Source: Pseudopyrenochaeta lycopersici (lineage: Eukaryota; Ascomycota; Dothideomycetes; Pleosporales; Pseudopyrenochaetaceae). From it: a stretch of 64,000 nt of DNA. The notes beneath the pieces are model-generated. The model was not told the DNA's origin. It saw only the letters and a program-made list of their open reading frames with translations, and made no database searches. The translations under genes and the position numbers were made by a program. Below, piece after piece: positions 30,940 through 43,352 of this stretch. Each line of letters starts with the position of its first letter. The first letter of the stretch is position 1. Where the stretch lies: contig NHZP01000094.1 of the NCBI GenBank assembly GCA_003313425.1, positions 1 to 64,000 on the forward strand, given 5' to 3'.

Positions 30940-33061
30940 TGTCCGTTGGCACCCACTCAGGACCCTGAAAGCGGCCAAGAGCATGATTCTGTTTGCCCTC
31001 CTCCGCTCCCTGGCACTTCTTTCTGTGTGAACCTAGCAGGGTGTTCAGACTCATTCCTGAAACTCCATATTTCTCACGGGCAAATCGGGTTGGCCCACAA
31101 CGTTTCAAACACACTAAAAGCGCACCAGTTCTGCGCTCGGTATGGCTGAGATGCCGATATCATCAACAGAAAAGGTCCGAGCCTGCAGCTTCATGTGCGT
31201 GGACAGGACTGTTTGGTGGTCTGGGACAACGCAGCGGTTGCACGCAAATGGAAAATACCCGTCTAATATAGCACACCAAATCGCATCGGCTCCCTTCTGA
31301 TATGGAGAAGGGCGCTATGCCAGTGATAGTCCCAATGCTTCAGTTGTGGAGGTGAAGCTGCGAAGCTGCTATTAGGCAAGCTAGCCATTCCCAACTGGGT
31401 GACCAATTCTGAGATGCAGATGCTGACCGGAAGCTTTGTGTCCTGAGAACACGCCATCAATGCTTTCCACAGAGATTCAGACAACTCGGGTGCAGTGAAG
31501 TTGGCCTTCGCTACAAACTCTAGTGATTCTCAGCAAATTCGCATGACCGCCATCAGTCAATCGGGAGTATCAGGCGTCTAGAAGGTTGCTGAAACCGAAT
31601 CCGATGTCGTCCATCGAATGTACAGATACAGGATATCCATCGCAGCGGCCGCTATCTCATTTTTGGGCAGGCAACTAAGTGCAACGACGGAGAGAGCATG
31701 GAACATGAGATTATCACAACACGCTCTAGTATCCCGTGTACACGGATATGACTGGAGATCAGCGCCACAACCAGGAAATCATGAAAGAGGTGTGTTTGTC
31801 TTAGTCCAGCGTTCGTATACCTCAGGTAGTTGCATGAACATCCAATTTGAAGACATCCTCACGCCAACGTCCTTTCTTGTTTCAGCGTTGCATTCAGCTT
31901 ACAATACCATCATTATCCACCCTCTAATCATCCAAGAAAGAAGTCTATGTGCTGGTCGAAATAATCTGTACAATCGCCTTGGCATTCGAATTACGACTCT
32001 TTGGCTGAATGATCAACACAAGTGCTACTTGAACCATATGTTCTCCCCCCAGTCTTCCCTTGTCGGTACGATGGAGTCTCGCAGGATGAAGGAAGCCGTA
32101 GATATGGTAGCCATACTTGTCTCGCCCATCCGTCTTCCCGAAGGCAAACCATGTTTTCGCGTCTGTCAAAATCGCAAGAAAGAACTAGTGCCGGCTCTGT
32201 TCGTGCTGGCTCAAGCACCGTCCTGCACAACTCCGAGCGCTGTGGCTAGTCGCATCGAGTTCCGCCATTGATTGATGAGGAAGGATGTCTGACGCCTGCA
32301 CGCGTTCCTGCAACCAGCATGGACAGCTGTGACAGCAGCAGGCAGATACGATGACAACGGTAGGGCGGCGAGATCTTCGTTTGCGACGTTCCGGGTGGCG
32401 AGATGCAGGCTTGTTGGCTGACGGTGATCGGCTGTATTCGAGTTTCGTTTGCGCATGTTCTGGCCGCGTAAGGCTCTCACGGCGGAACATACTTCTAAGA
32501 AGGGTAATCATGGCCGAAGGCTGCTTCAATGATTCAGCTTTTATCTGTGAGATCTTATTGCAAATCACGTAGCAGACCCCGGTGGGATCTGCACCAATAA
32601 CTTCGCGATCGAATGATCAACATGAAAAGAACCTGCTATATAATAAAGTCTGTAAGGAAAAACTCCGATGGCAGCTTTCGAGAACCGAGCTAGGCAGTAA
32701 GCGTATCGCTGGCGTCCGAAGGCTCGGAGAGCTGCAGTCAGCAGATGGATACAGTCTGCATCTGTGCCAGATTGCAATCGTCCTCTCATTATACTGTATC
32801 ACCAGACCGTGTAATAATGAGCAGCACCTAAGATGGACTCATACAGAGTTCTCAGATCTGCTGACATTTGATCGACTGTACGTGTCTTCTGAATGCATGC
32901 GACAATGCTTTCTTCAACAGAGATTCTTCGTTCCGATTTTGCACTGAGTCGTTGTGTATTTTGAGAGGAGGATGCTAACTCTAATATGTCAGCATTCCAG
33001 TTCACCACGGTGGGGATTCGGATTACGGTGTATACTGTATCACATGGCAAAAAAGGCAGAG
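30940..33061. other. No supported gene
   Basis: The largest frame, 31618-32271 on the plus strand (217 codons), has no recognisable domain and is overlapped by other frames of similar quality on the minus strand. I see no splice pattern or family motif. Confidence 0.4.
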
Positions 33062-34113
33062 CTATACGATCTGATCCGATTCAACGACGAGCCGCAACGC
33101 ATCAGGCGTCGTGGTGGCCATCCGCTTCCACTCCTGTCTGTGTGAAGTGACAAATGGCAGTGCATGACAGTGATGATATGCAGTGTCATCAGCATCCACC
33201 GGAGTAAGCATGAGCACGCCAGGTTTGGCATTCCACGGCCGTGGATTTCCGCTCAGCGGATTTCCATCTTGTGCATTGCTTACACATCGCGAGAGGCGCA
33301 TCAGCATACTAAAGATCAGTAAGAGATGATGCAAGACTCCAATTTCGATAGATGGTTTGACTGCTATGGAACTAATATCAAGTCCATGACGTGTCGAGTG
33401 TCGCTGGTATAGGTTGGATATCTCCACGCTCAGCATAGCATATGTCGCGCAGCTGAAGAGCTTCCAGAACGAAAAAAGGTAGCTCCGCATGACAAGCATC
33501 GCCATACACCATATTGACTACTATTCAAGATACACCGCAAAGACATGTATGCGAGTGGCCTCTAAGCTCATTGATGGAGATGCTATTGTTCCCTCATGAT
33601 TGCTACTCGATGTGCTGAGATTATCCTTGCGTAAGCATAAGAGTCTCTGGGCCACTGACGCAAAGTCTTGGCAGATGGAATTGCACTTGCATGGAATGCC
33701 GTAACGATGAAGTTCCACCGTGCAGTGCCGCCCCTAACATCTCGTAGTTGGCTGATTCTCCCTGAAGATGCTTGACAAGCGCGATAACTAGATTCCCGAT
33801 AGGAGTGGACGGAATAGAGGCGAATATCGGAACAAGCCCTCTTATGGGTTTCCAATACATTTCTTCCACAACTAAGGTGTGACAATAGGGGCACATCGTT
33901 TTCACTTGTCAATGTTGTAGCCTGAACATAATCTTCACTGCAATTATGCCTAGCTAGGCTGCCGGTAATATTCCGCTGATGCGAAGTAGATACCCATTTT
34001 ACGATCGATAAGTTCTTCAGCCTGCAAGTGTAATATTCAGCCGTTCCATCAGCTAACGCGTTCGTGATTCTGACTCGGAACGACGTTCCCGTCTTGAGAG
34101 TCACTGAGACCAT
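33062..34113 (-). pseudogene. Possible decayed gene of unknown function
   Basis: Three successive minus-strand frames (34113 downward, 33905-33621 and 33505-33062) read as protein-like segments. They include CPYCHTLVVEEMYWKPIRGL, NLVIALVKHLQGESANYEML and a C-terminus ending ALRLVVESDQIV. They lie in three different frames with no convincing introns. It could be a decayed fungus-specific gene, or chance. I recognise no family. Confidence 0.25.
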
Positions 34114-35711
34114 GACCTGAGGCCCATCTTGATCTGTATCTGCTTATAGTACTGCTGGATACATGCCTTGACGGCTACTGAAGTAAGTGGTCATTCGATG
34201 ATAGGATTTGTCCAAAGTCAACAACCTTACCATTGTAGATACTGATACAGCCGTCTCATGTTGATGAGCAACTTCAGCTTTGGTGATCGCTAGGTTTCTG
34301 ACTTGCTTGCACGTCATTGGTAGTCAGCGATGTCCCGAGCACCTCGCTGCTACCCCCATCCAAGTCCGGCACATGCAGCTGATGTAACTACATGGAAAGC
34401 ACGGTTTCGTAATTTGAAAATACAGAAGGTGTCTTTACTTGTATATTTTGTAGGGCATTGTGTTTAAAATAACCATAATGAGGTTGGCGTTGGCCACCAC
34501 AAATCCGTGAAAAAGACCCTATCGGCGCCTCTCCACAAGATCGTTACTCGCTGCGCCTGTATGATCCTTATAACTAACATACATTGAAGGTAGTTTTTAC
34601 ACCATCCACGTTTTATGGTGTTCGTTGATGTTCATATCCCGTGAGCACGGCGCTTCCTCAATGAAGGTTGAAAAGTCTACGTATGTTGTCCATGTGTCGT
34701 TGTATGAAGTCCGACATGAATGTGTACTACTCGTACTAGGCGTGGTCGGTACCAAGTTACCAAGAATGCATATCTTCCCCATGACAAGTTTCTTCGACTA
34801 TAGCGTCTCGCGTATGAATGCTGATTTTCGAGATTATAATCCATCAAGCAAGTCATGACGTAGTACGAGTGCGAGTGGAGATGTTGGTGAGATGCTGATA
34901 GTCGTTTCTCAAGAGTCACGCAAGCAACGCGTAGGCCAATTTGTGTAAGAAAACCTTGAAACATGGTGAGTTGAGCGAATGAAATGCGCATGTCTTTCAC
35001 ATGTATTATACACCAAAACAGAGGGTAGACTTTTGTGTCGATGAGCATGCTACTATTAAGGGTATACTCTGCATCACCTCGTTGCTAAGTGTGTCTCACT
35101 GTACACCCATTATGAGGCACCAACATGGCAGCATGGCTACTCAGAAAACTTATTCCAGAGACTACAAGGCCATAGGCCCCTCTATCAGTCTAGGTTGAAG
35201 CGTCAACGTCGGGCGGCCCTCTCAAGCAGCTGTACTGGATTGACTATTCTGATAATCTAAAACACTGACAGAAACAGTGCAGGATCCGGCAGACATATTT
35301 CAGTTCGAAAGGTATTCAAAAAGTTGCTGACGGATCAGCTTAAGCAAACATCAGCAGTTGCTAACCTTTACTATACAAAGTAGTTGGCTAGAATCGCTCT
35401 CCAGTATCACACTTACTGCTCTTGGTAAGATGATAGAGTTTTTCTCGGCAGCATCAGTATGCACCGGCGTAAGGGAGCATGGATCACTATAGTCTAACTT
35501 CTGTCTTCATTCGGCTATTCAATCTGACATAATGAGGTTATATGCAGACATTGGCTGCCGACAATACATATACGGGCGCACTATATTGTTCCTTCTAATC
35601 CAGTCACGATTTCTCTCTCCTCCTAAACGATCACGGAACCGTAAATCACCAAGCACAGAGACAGTCACAGCTACTAGTTGGCAAGCTATTTGCATACGAA
35701 CCGCTACCACT
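34114..35711. other. No supported gene
   Basis: Short frames only. The end of this interval is the promoter side of the YaaH-type transporter. Confidence 0.45.
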
Positions 35712-36688
35712 ATGGCCAGCCTAAATGGTCAGGTCCATGATAGTATACAATTCCGGGATGTGTATCTTGGATGCGACGAAAAGTTTCGCAGCCCGCCCGG
35801 CGATGGCGTCATTTCCGAGACCGAGGTGTACGACCGTCTCTTCCTCACACCGTTGAGAAAAGGAAAAAGCAGAGGATTTCGCTCACGCCTCGGCAATGCG
35901 ACGCCAGTTGGGGTGCTAGGATTCTCCGTCAGTGTAATTCCGCTTGCAATATCATTCAGTAAGTAGCTCAGATCCCACATAATCCAGTATTCTCTGACAC
36001 ATGACTGACAATCTTCGAGTGGGCTGGCAGGGCTCGGGCGGTCTTTCCGTCGCAACAACTACCATCAATATCTGGTTTGGTGGTATGCTGCTCACCCTCG
36101 CCGGGGTCGGGGAGTTCCTCCTTGGGAACAATTTCACAATGATGGTGTTCCTCGCGTATGGAGCGCACTTCCTCTCCTATGCAACGACATTCATACCCTA
36201 CTATAACGCCATTGGCTTCTTCAACCCGGATGGGAGTAGCTTGGGTAGTCCGGGGACAGGAAATCAGACTCCCATGTTTATGGCTAGTTACGGTAAGTGT
36301 GATGACTCCCTACGATCGATTAAAGTGAGGGTACTGATCACCATCTGTCACAGCGTTCTACCCAGCTGTGATGTGTATACTCTCCTTTATCTTCTTACTC
36401 GGCTCCTTTCGGACGAATGGCGTCTTCGTGGTTATCCTGCTCTTCGTTACCACTGGGTTCGGTCTAGGTGCCGGCACCTACTTCCAGCTGGCTCGAGGAA
36501 ACACCATATTGGGAACCAAACTAGCTACTGGCTTAGGAGCATGTTTCTTCGCAGCTGGTGTGTTGGGATTTTACTTCTTCGCAGCACTTGTCGTTGCTAT
36601 TATGGAGTTGCCTATGCCGGATCTTCCACTCTTCGATCTGAGCATGTTTGTGAAGCCACGGCTGCGATGTACGGCAAAGCAGGATTAG
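35712..36688 (+). CDS. GPR1/FUN34/YaaH-family membrane transporter
   Basis: Three exons: 35712-35958, 36020-36292 and 36354-36688, with two 61-nt introns that have GTAAGT donors and join in frame. They give 284 residues. The start is the first Met that precedes a normal hydrophilic N-terminus (MASLNGQVHD); the open frame runs further upstream without support. After about 75 cytosolic residues come six predicted membrane spans, beginning TPVGVLGFSVSVIPLAISF and GWQGSGGLSVATTTINIWFG, and the FMASYAFYPAV and LGFYFFAAL segments. The family (Ady2/AcpA-like) exports or imports acetate or ammonium across the plasma membrane. The usual N-P-x-P-x-G-L signature near span 1 appears here as N-A-T-P-V-G-V, so the substrate may differ. 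Confidence 0.88.
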
Positions 36689-38518
36689 AGAAACTCCATT
36701 TCATCGAGAATTTGTGACTGAGGGTCTTTTAGCATTCGACTCACGGTTTACAGGACCGCTCGCGGTTGTTTCTAATCATTGTATGCCTTCGTGTACCACT
36801 GATCGTCTTATATACTATACTGTATTTTGTCAACATTTTGCTAGTCCGATCTTAAACTCGCTTCTCAACCCTTCACTTTTGATTGCATGTCCGTTAAGAT
36901 ATCATGCATCAATTGGTTGGAGCATAGCTCGCCATGTTCCGCAACTGGTTGATGCTTACATTATCAATCGACGCCCAAGATTGAACTCAATCTCACAACC
37001 AGGAACGCCTCTTGAGTTGTTCAATCTCTTCTTATAGCCGCTCGCTCCTCTAGGCACGGAAACTCTTTCTTGTCTTACATGCCCAGACCTCACGATTACC
37101 CACAACGTCCGCTCCAGTATGCATCAGCGACCAAGCTAACACCTACACACCTCATCTGAGCTCGTCTCCGACAGTCCAACCCCATACCATCCGAACACCC
37201 CTGCCTACTCTATCGTGGACTCGAAGGTTACAATATTCACGATCTACGATACCGTCGCTGACGCACCTTCCGGTCCAGCTTACCAAATCTCTTCCTTACT
37301 TGACGCCCACGTATCCCAACTCCGCATCCGATGTCTTCGCCCTGAAGAACATGGCCGTGTACAACCTGGCGTGCCGAATGTGCTGCTTGAGGATAAAAGT
37401 ACTCTGTACGAAGCGTACCAAACCCCATCCTTGAGTAACCGGTATCATATAGAAGGAAAATTGCAGAGCACACTGCTTGGAGCGCTACTGCTCTGATTCG
37501 GACTCATGGGAAGGCATATTCGACACACTACCAGCCAATGTATGAAGTCAATTGATTTCATGACATGCTGAAAAGCTGGGGTCTCTATTCCCGTCATTAG
37601 GAATCAGTGGAACGAGGGAGAGCCTAGTATGCGGAAGGATGTTAAGGGTGATGTCCTGGCTACGGAGGTTCTAGAGCTTAATTGTGATGGGATGCGCATG
37701 CCGACGATCGAGATGAGGAAAGGGCTGGATATGACTTTCAAAGAGATGCTGCTTGCGTTGTGGGTGACCGGGTTTGTGGGCGACATTTGGAGTCTCAACC
37801 AAGGATCAGACTTGATGACACCACCACACAGCACATCATGAGTGGGAGAAGGGCGGTAACACAGACCCTGCTCCCATGCTGATGCTGATTGCGCTAGGAC
37901 TTGCGAGCAGAAAGAATTACCTCTCCAAGATTTGATTACCACGTAATGGTGCTGTTACACATATTAGGCGGAGATGAGACCTGTTGCTTCAGTAGATTAC
38001 TGCAGCAGCGAGCCTAAGAACTCATGGATGAGGTTTGAGCTACGGATACTTTTACACGAAGCACTAAACCCGCGGTCCAAGCAACCTTGACAAGTCGCAA
38101 AGCCAACCCGTAGAAAGACCGTCTGCGTGCCCGACTAATCATATTTGCGCCATGTTATATTGGAGAAAGATCATGAGACACACTGTTCCATGGCTCATAG
38201 CAGGAGGGTAAGTTGCGCGACATATTGACAGAGCCGCCCTGATAAGAAAAAATCAGGTATCTGTTATTATCTGGACTGTATGCGTGCGACCCGCAACTCA
38301 GGTTCGACAAAGCACTACTGTGCTTTTCTGCTATCTTTTCCTGTGCTCTGGGACATCTCTTTGTGATCGTCATCCGAACAACGGACGTCGGCAGCGATCC
38401 GCAAGGCGGATCCGTCGTAGTGTAAGCAATGAATCTACCGCTTGGTGAGCATTGCTGATACGAAGCAAGATCGGCATTACATGCAACCATTTTCGGCCTC
38501 TGTTCAATACCATACAAC
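36689..38518. other. No supported gene
   Basis: A plus frame at 37629-37841 (MRKDVKGDVLATEV ... FKEMLLALWVTGFVGDIWSL) and one at 37215-37496 are protein-like but unrecognised and isolated. I leave them uncalled. Confidence 0.35.
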
Positions 38519-38842
38519 TTATGGACTTCGCGCGGGTATACCTGGGGTCCTGCTCCTGCAGTAGGCGTCGCAATAGGTGCAATCTCGGCGTTGTTCTTTG
38601 GTGCCCTTCTCGTATGGGAACAAGCCCACAAGCAAAGATCGAGAGGTGCCGATACGAGGCTGCAGGTCCGTCGCAGCAAGCCTCGGACAAATTCTACAGC
38701 AAAGGATCATATTAGACAACAGATGGCTCGACTTCTTATAAGCCCAGAACCACCCGAAGAAGATAGCTCTTTTCGGCTGGAGATGCCTCTACATCGAGAT
38801 GTGAATGAGTGGTTGGAGCAGGGAATGAGCAAAGCTAGTTAG
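38519..38842 (+). pseudogene. C-terminal part of a single-pass membrane protein, possibly decayed
   Basis: The plus frame carries a clear transmembrane segment (VGVAIGAISALFFGALLVWE). A basic stop-transfer (QAHKQRSRG) and a charged cytosolic tail follow, ending DVNEWLEQGMSKAS. Upstream the same frame has two stops (38423 and 38456), so either introns were missed or the ectodomain is decayed. The shape resembles fungal WSC/Mid2-like surface proteins but no diagnostic motif is present. A minus frame at 38155-38679 overlaps it. Confidence 0.3.
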
Positions 38843-40378
38843 CGGTTGAGGAAGTAAACTTGGTCGGCAGCATTCGATTCGCATTCCACGATAGCTAAGC
38901 CATGTCTATCGTCTCAATTGACATCGCTACTTTCGTCCAGATGCCGCTTTCTGCTTCGTGACAAACCATCAGCTCCCATTGAGCCCGAAGCCAAGGTCAT
39001 GCGTAGGGTGGCGTGTCAGGCGCATCAAGTCGTCATGAATGATTAAGACGAGTGCTACAGGGCAGACTGCGTTATCTCATAATAGTACTTCGTAGACCAT
39101 CCTCCAAGCCAGAGAATTCAAAGCTCGCTCAACCAGGTGCAGAAGAAAACAAGCTACTACAGCATAGGGTTCAATTCCGTTTCCTTCAGTCAATTTCATT
39201 TCTTTGGAGCCAAGCCCATCGTCGTGGAAGGCATTAACGGACGGCATGCGTAACGTCCTAACGTCAACGAATTGCTTGGGCGGCAGGGCTACGATCCATT
39301 TCTGTGATGGCAAATTAAGCTCCCACTTGTACGCGTAGGCATGTTCCGCTTGACGCGATCTAATGACTATAGAAGAATCCCATCATATGCGCTATGTTAC
39401 ATCCCGCTTTGGTCTTGGCTCATTCAAATTAGTACGCACAACCATTCTGTCTCTCCATATCTGCTTCCGAACCCTTAGACGCAATCATACAATGATCTCA
39501 TGTGCCCATTTCAAGATTTCAGTTTCCCTGAAGCTGTACGTGAAGCGCAGTCCCCTAATAGCGGTGATCTTCGAATCATATTCCATTCACGTATACGTCT
39601 AAAGCGCATTCAGCTTCTGCTAGGGGACCAGGGGCTGTATTTGAGGAGACTTCATTCTGTCCAACAGGAAAACCCAGCCGAAGATATACTTTTAAACCAA
39701 ACCGTTCTGTTCGCAATACGTCCCATCGCTTGTGTGTCAATGTTGGTCGCATAGTTTTGACGATGCCGATGACGCCGTTGATTCCGACGGCACTTCAACA
39801 GGCAGAATTGACTAGAAGAGAATTGGACAAGATGCATCATCGCCAAACTCCAAGCATATCTTCTGCTTCAGTCGGGTAACGACAAATTGGGGCTCGAGCG
39901 AATTAGGTTGTTTCCTCGTTATGCTCCCTCTGCGCGCTCCTAGAATGCTGCTGTATCATTTGTGCGACTCTCCCGCAAGACAAAGACGGGAGGGCAACAC
40001 AGATGCTTTACTCTACAACTGTATTTGCGAGCATGTTTGCGGATAAGGCATTCTTGAAGGCCAATAGTCATCTTAATCAGCATTGAAAGTTACGCCGATA
40101 TCAATGTGCTCATCAAGAAAGGCGTCTCTTTATGATCAAAAGGTGATCAGTTTATAAACCATATATGGCGTCAGTGGTGGAATTTCTATAAGATTGGCTG
40201 CTTGCATTTCAGTCTGTAAACATCCCCATCGCGGCCGCACAACACGTATAGCTTGCCCCGAAAGAGCTGAAACCAGTGTCACCTCGTCGAATCCGCTTTC
40301 GCGCCTACACGCTGTGCCAGCTCTCGTCTTAACACCATCCCGCGTTTACGAAGAACTACTTGCCTTGCGGATTCTACC
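38843..40378. other. No supported gene
   Basis: No recognisable coding region on either strand. Confidence 0.45.
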
Positions 40379-41059
40379 ATGCCCCAGTCGAAAATCTCGG
40401 GGATGCTCCGAAGGCACCAGGACATCGTGGAAGAGTTATGCTTTTATCTTGATAATGAACCAGCCAAGATACGACGCTATTTGAAAGGCCTACCGCTGGC
40501 AGACGTTGTAGTGCTCCTCCAAGTGTTTCCTGAGGAACTGAAATACCAGCTAGTTCAGTTGACAAAACCGGAAATAGCCGGCAAGATTCTTCTAGACATG
40601 GACTGGGAACGTCGAGTAAGAGTTTTCAAGGATTTAAGCCAACATTACAGGGAAAAGGTACTTGGTACCTACGATGAGCACGAAGCCAATACAATTCGCA
40701 GTGAGATCTGCATCTGGACCAATATGGACTCTCTTTGTAAATCAATGGGGCAACTTATGAATATCGGGAAAGCAGATGGGCTTATGGTGCATGGACAACA
40801 CACGAATGAGGAGGAGGATGCAATAATCAATCAGGACGGTCCGGAGAGCGACACCTCAAGGACGCTTTCGGTTGACGAAGAATACTCTGAAGGAGACTGT
40901 GATCCAGAGAAGGCTACGGATCACGATGGTGACTACCGAAGTACGGATGAGCATGTTGATAAAGACGATGAAGACGATGAAGACGATGAAGACGATGAAG
41001 ACGATGAAGACGATGAAGACGATGAAGACGATGAAGACGATGATAAAGAAGCAAAATAG
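40379..41059 (+). CDS. Hypothetical protein with helical N-terminus and acidic repeat tail
   Basis: 226 residues, single exon, ATG at 40379. Residues 1-95 are predicted helical with repeated Leu-Pro/acid patterns (YLKGLPLADVVVLLQVFPEE; KPEIAGKILLDMDWERRVRV). They loosely resemble the alpha-solenoid units of MgtE N-terminal domains; this is a visual impression only. From about residue 145 the protein becomes strongly acidic. Residues 196-222 are eight Asp-Asp-Glu triplets plus Asp-Asp-Asp, encoded by a 9-bp tandem repeat, and the last residues are KEAK. No signal peptide or membrane span. Such tails occur in histone- or nucleic-acid-binding proteins. Function unknown; no introns needed. Confidence 0.6.
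   Translation: MPQSKISGMLRRHQDIVEELCFYLDNEPAKIRRYLKGLPLADVVVLLQVFPEELKYQLVQLTKPEIAGKILLDMDWERRVRVFKDLSQHYREKVLGTYDEHEANTIRSEICIWTNMDSLCKSMGQLMNIGKADGLMVHGQHTNEEEDAIINQDGPESDTSRTLSVDEEYSEGDCDPEKATDHDGDYRSTDEHVDKDDEDDEDDEDDEDDEDDEDDEDDEDDDKEAK
40964..41044 (+). repeat. 9-bp minisatellite GACGATGAA, nine units
   Basis: Eight perfect units and a ninth ending in GAT, inside the reading frame of the acidic protein. All units are in phase, giving (DDE)8-DDD. Because the unit is a multiple of three, several frames stay open, which explains the antisense and shifted ORFs here. Confidence 0.97.
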
Positions 41060-42949
41060 TTCCACAGCAGCAGACGCTCACTCTTTGCTTAAGAGCATCA
41101 GTTATAAGCAATCGCTGACAAGTGGTTTCCCTTGCAAAAGTCTAATCCTTTGATTTCAGGTCCCCCTGAATATCATATCATATACTCTTTGCTGTGTACC
41201 AGGTAGTCGGTCAACGTTGTGCCCTTCACTGTGACCTTTCTTGCTCCCATTGCTCAGCCGTAGAGAAAATCGATGTCCTACTTGTATGGTCGGTCGAGCA
41301 CCCGTGGCATAGAGAAGAGGAGGCCCTGATTTCGATATGAACAAATGAAAACTCGCTTGAAATCTACCCAGTGGATACTTTCATTTCGATGACCGCTATT
41401 CGTCTCCACCGATTCGTTAAACGCAAGCAAGCTTGCATCGCTGCAAGTTGTAGTCGTCTTGTGACTATTAAAAGTGCAATTTCTCTCGCCCAAATACAAT
41501 ATTTCGGCAAGAAAGCGCCGCATACCATGTCACGTGTATATGAACCGCACGCTAGGCGACATATCGCCATCACTGTAATTTACCCTGGTCGCAACAACGT
41601 CGACCTACTTCATCGCTAACTTGGACTTAGGTAGTATGTTCGGCATCTGTATACTGTATGGCAAAGAGATATTCAACCCTAATCTATCGTTCTTTGACGA
41701 CTACTAAGAAGACTTGGAGCTGCCGAAGCCTGATTACTATTTAGTTCAGCATCGTGTCCAGAAGATCATCGACCAATGCGTCCAAGTAATTTGCTCCGAA
41801 AAGCGATGACGGGTGGTGTGAATGCTAAGATGATTTGGTTCGCCCGTCAGCTCACAAGGTGAAAAACGCAAGAGCTTGGTGCGAGCTCTGTAATCCTGCC
41901 ATGTGTGCGATAATCTCAAGTGTCGCAGGCCAGATCCACCTGGTGGAGGCTCATTGGCTCAGGAATCAATCATCACATGATAGCTGTCGCGAGGGACATA
42001 AATGCACCTCTCCTCACTATAGCACATAGAAAGGATCTCACATCTACATACAAAAAATACACACACAGTTACAATGCATTCTCCTCATTTTCTTCACCCA
42101 TTTTCACTGTTCGTTTTAACACACATGTCTAGTGCGACATCAAGTCATGGAGGCACCTGCAGCTATGAGGCTGGCGTAACCAACATGGACTCAAGATGAT
42201 TTTGACTTGGTAGGTATTACTGTGATAAAGCGCTAGAACACTAGCTGATGTCGCTTGTGTACTGTGGAGGTGCGAACGAGGCTACAGTAGTTCAGATATG
42301 CATACAGTCGCTTGCGAAATCGCCTTCACCTTTTGTGCACATGAAGATTCTTGACCCTTGCGGCCCCAGGATGTCCTTGTTGTTTTTTAGCCAATCATGT
42401 TCCTGTAAGACGATTCTGCGGAGTTTGAGCAGGTTCCGCTGTCAAACACTGAAGGCAGATGATTGGCCACACAACAGCATGGGTGTCCTAGTGCGGTGGG
42501 GGCCAAGAATCTTTGGGTGCGCAAAAAGGTGAAGGCGGTTTCGCAAGCGACTGTAAGCAATCTGAAGAGAAACTTTCCTTGATGAGCAGAGAAGCAGTTT
42601 CAGAATGCATGTATTTCTGTAGAAATAAGGATGCTTGGTAGTGTGTTGAGGTGGATTGAGCCTTGCAGCGAGCCGAGCATCAGCGCCAGGTGAGGTTGGA
42701 AGGATCTTTAAGGGACAATGATCACAACAGCTGTGTATTCGCATGGAGTGTCTAAGGGGGACGGTTTAATTTCCCAAATATCACAAATCGCTGAGATCCT
42801 GATCTACAGCTGCTCCTTCAGCACGATATGGCAGATTTTGCCTCCCAACCTTTATACAACCTCTACACCTGATGCTCATCCGCAGCATCGTGGTCCTTCC
42901 AATTTCATAAACCCAACAGATCAGAGGAAACAAGGTTATTTTAAGCACA
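41060..42949. other. No supported gene
   Basis: Short frames without family resemblance. The final stretch is the promoter side of the chromo shadow gene. Confidence 0.45.
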
Positions 42950-43352
42950 ATGGGAGGGAACAGGGGCTCGGATCTTCCCTTCAGAAAAGCAGTGGACAAG
43001 GATATGGAGCACATCAGCGAACCCGACAATGCAAGCGACGAAGAGTGGCGACCAATCAAGAGAAGACGAGTGAGCTCTACCGTGCCAAAGCAGAGAAATC
43101 AGGAAGCGCGGTATAGGGCGAAAGCAGGATCGTGGGAGACAGGAGTGGAACGTGTTGTCACTATTGTCCAAGACCCCTATACAGGCGAATTAAGCGCTCT
43201 ACTGGCTTGGAAAAATGGGAGCGCTCCGACTTACCATCCGCTAAAGGAATTGTACGCAAAGTGTCCACAACTTGTAAGAATGACCTATGGCTGCGCATCG
43301 CCCACGCTAAATCCTCGCATAGACCTTGCAGTACTACGAGAGTCGATTGTAA
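42950..43352 (+). CDS. Small chromo shadow domain (HP1-like) protein without chromodomain
   Basis: Exon 1 is 42950-43273 and exon 2 is 43323-43352, separated by a 49-nt intron with GTAAGA donor and CATAG acceptor; total 117 residues. Residues 1-55 are basic/acidic and disordered, with a likely nuclear signal (PIKRRRVSS). Residues 60-117 form a chromo shadow domain: WETGVERVVTIVQDPYTGEL, LLAWKNGSAPTYHPLKELYA, KCPQL, and after the splice TLQYYESRL. The KCPQ-x-x-LQYYE ending is the HP1 signature, and it appears only when the intron is removed, which supports the gene model. HP1 proteins dimerise through this domain and recruit silencing factors to H3K9me heterochromatin. No chromodomain is visible in the 250 bases upstream. 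It could be a truncated HP1 copy or a dedicated dimerisation partner. Confidence 0.8.

Noticed and set aside
31618..32271. 217-codon plus-strand frame
   Set aside because: No domain, signal peptide or splice pattern, and competing frames of similar length on both strands. It is not supportable as a gene.
40856..41153. Frames with IVFIVF or MKTMKT repeats overlapping the acidic protein
   Set aside because: Shadows of the 9-bp repeat, which keeps several frames open.
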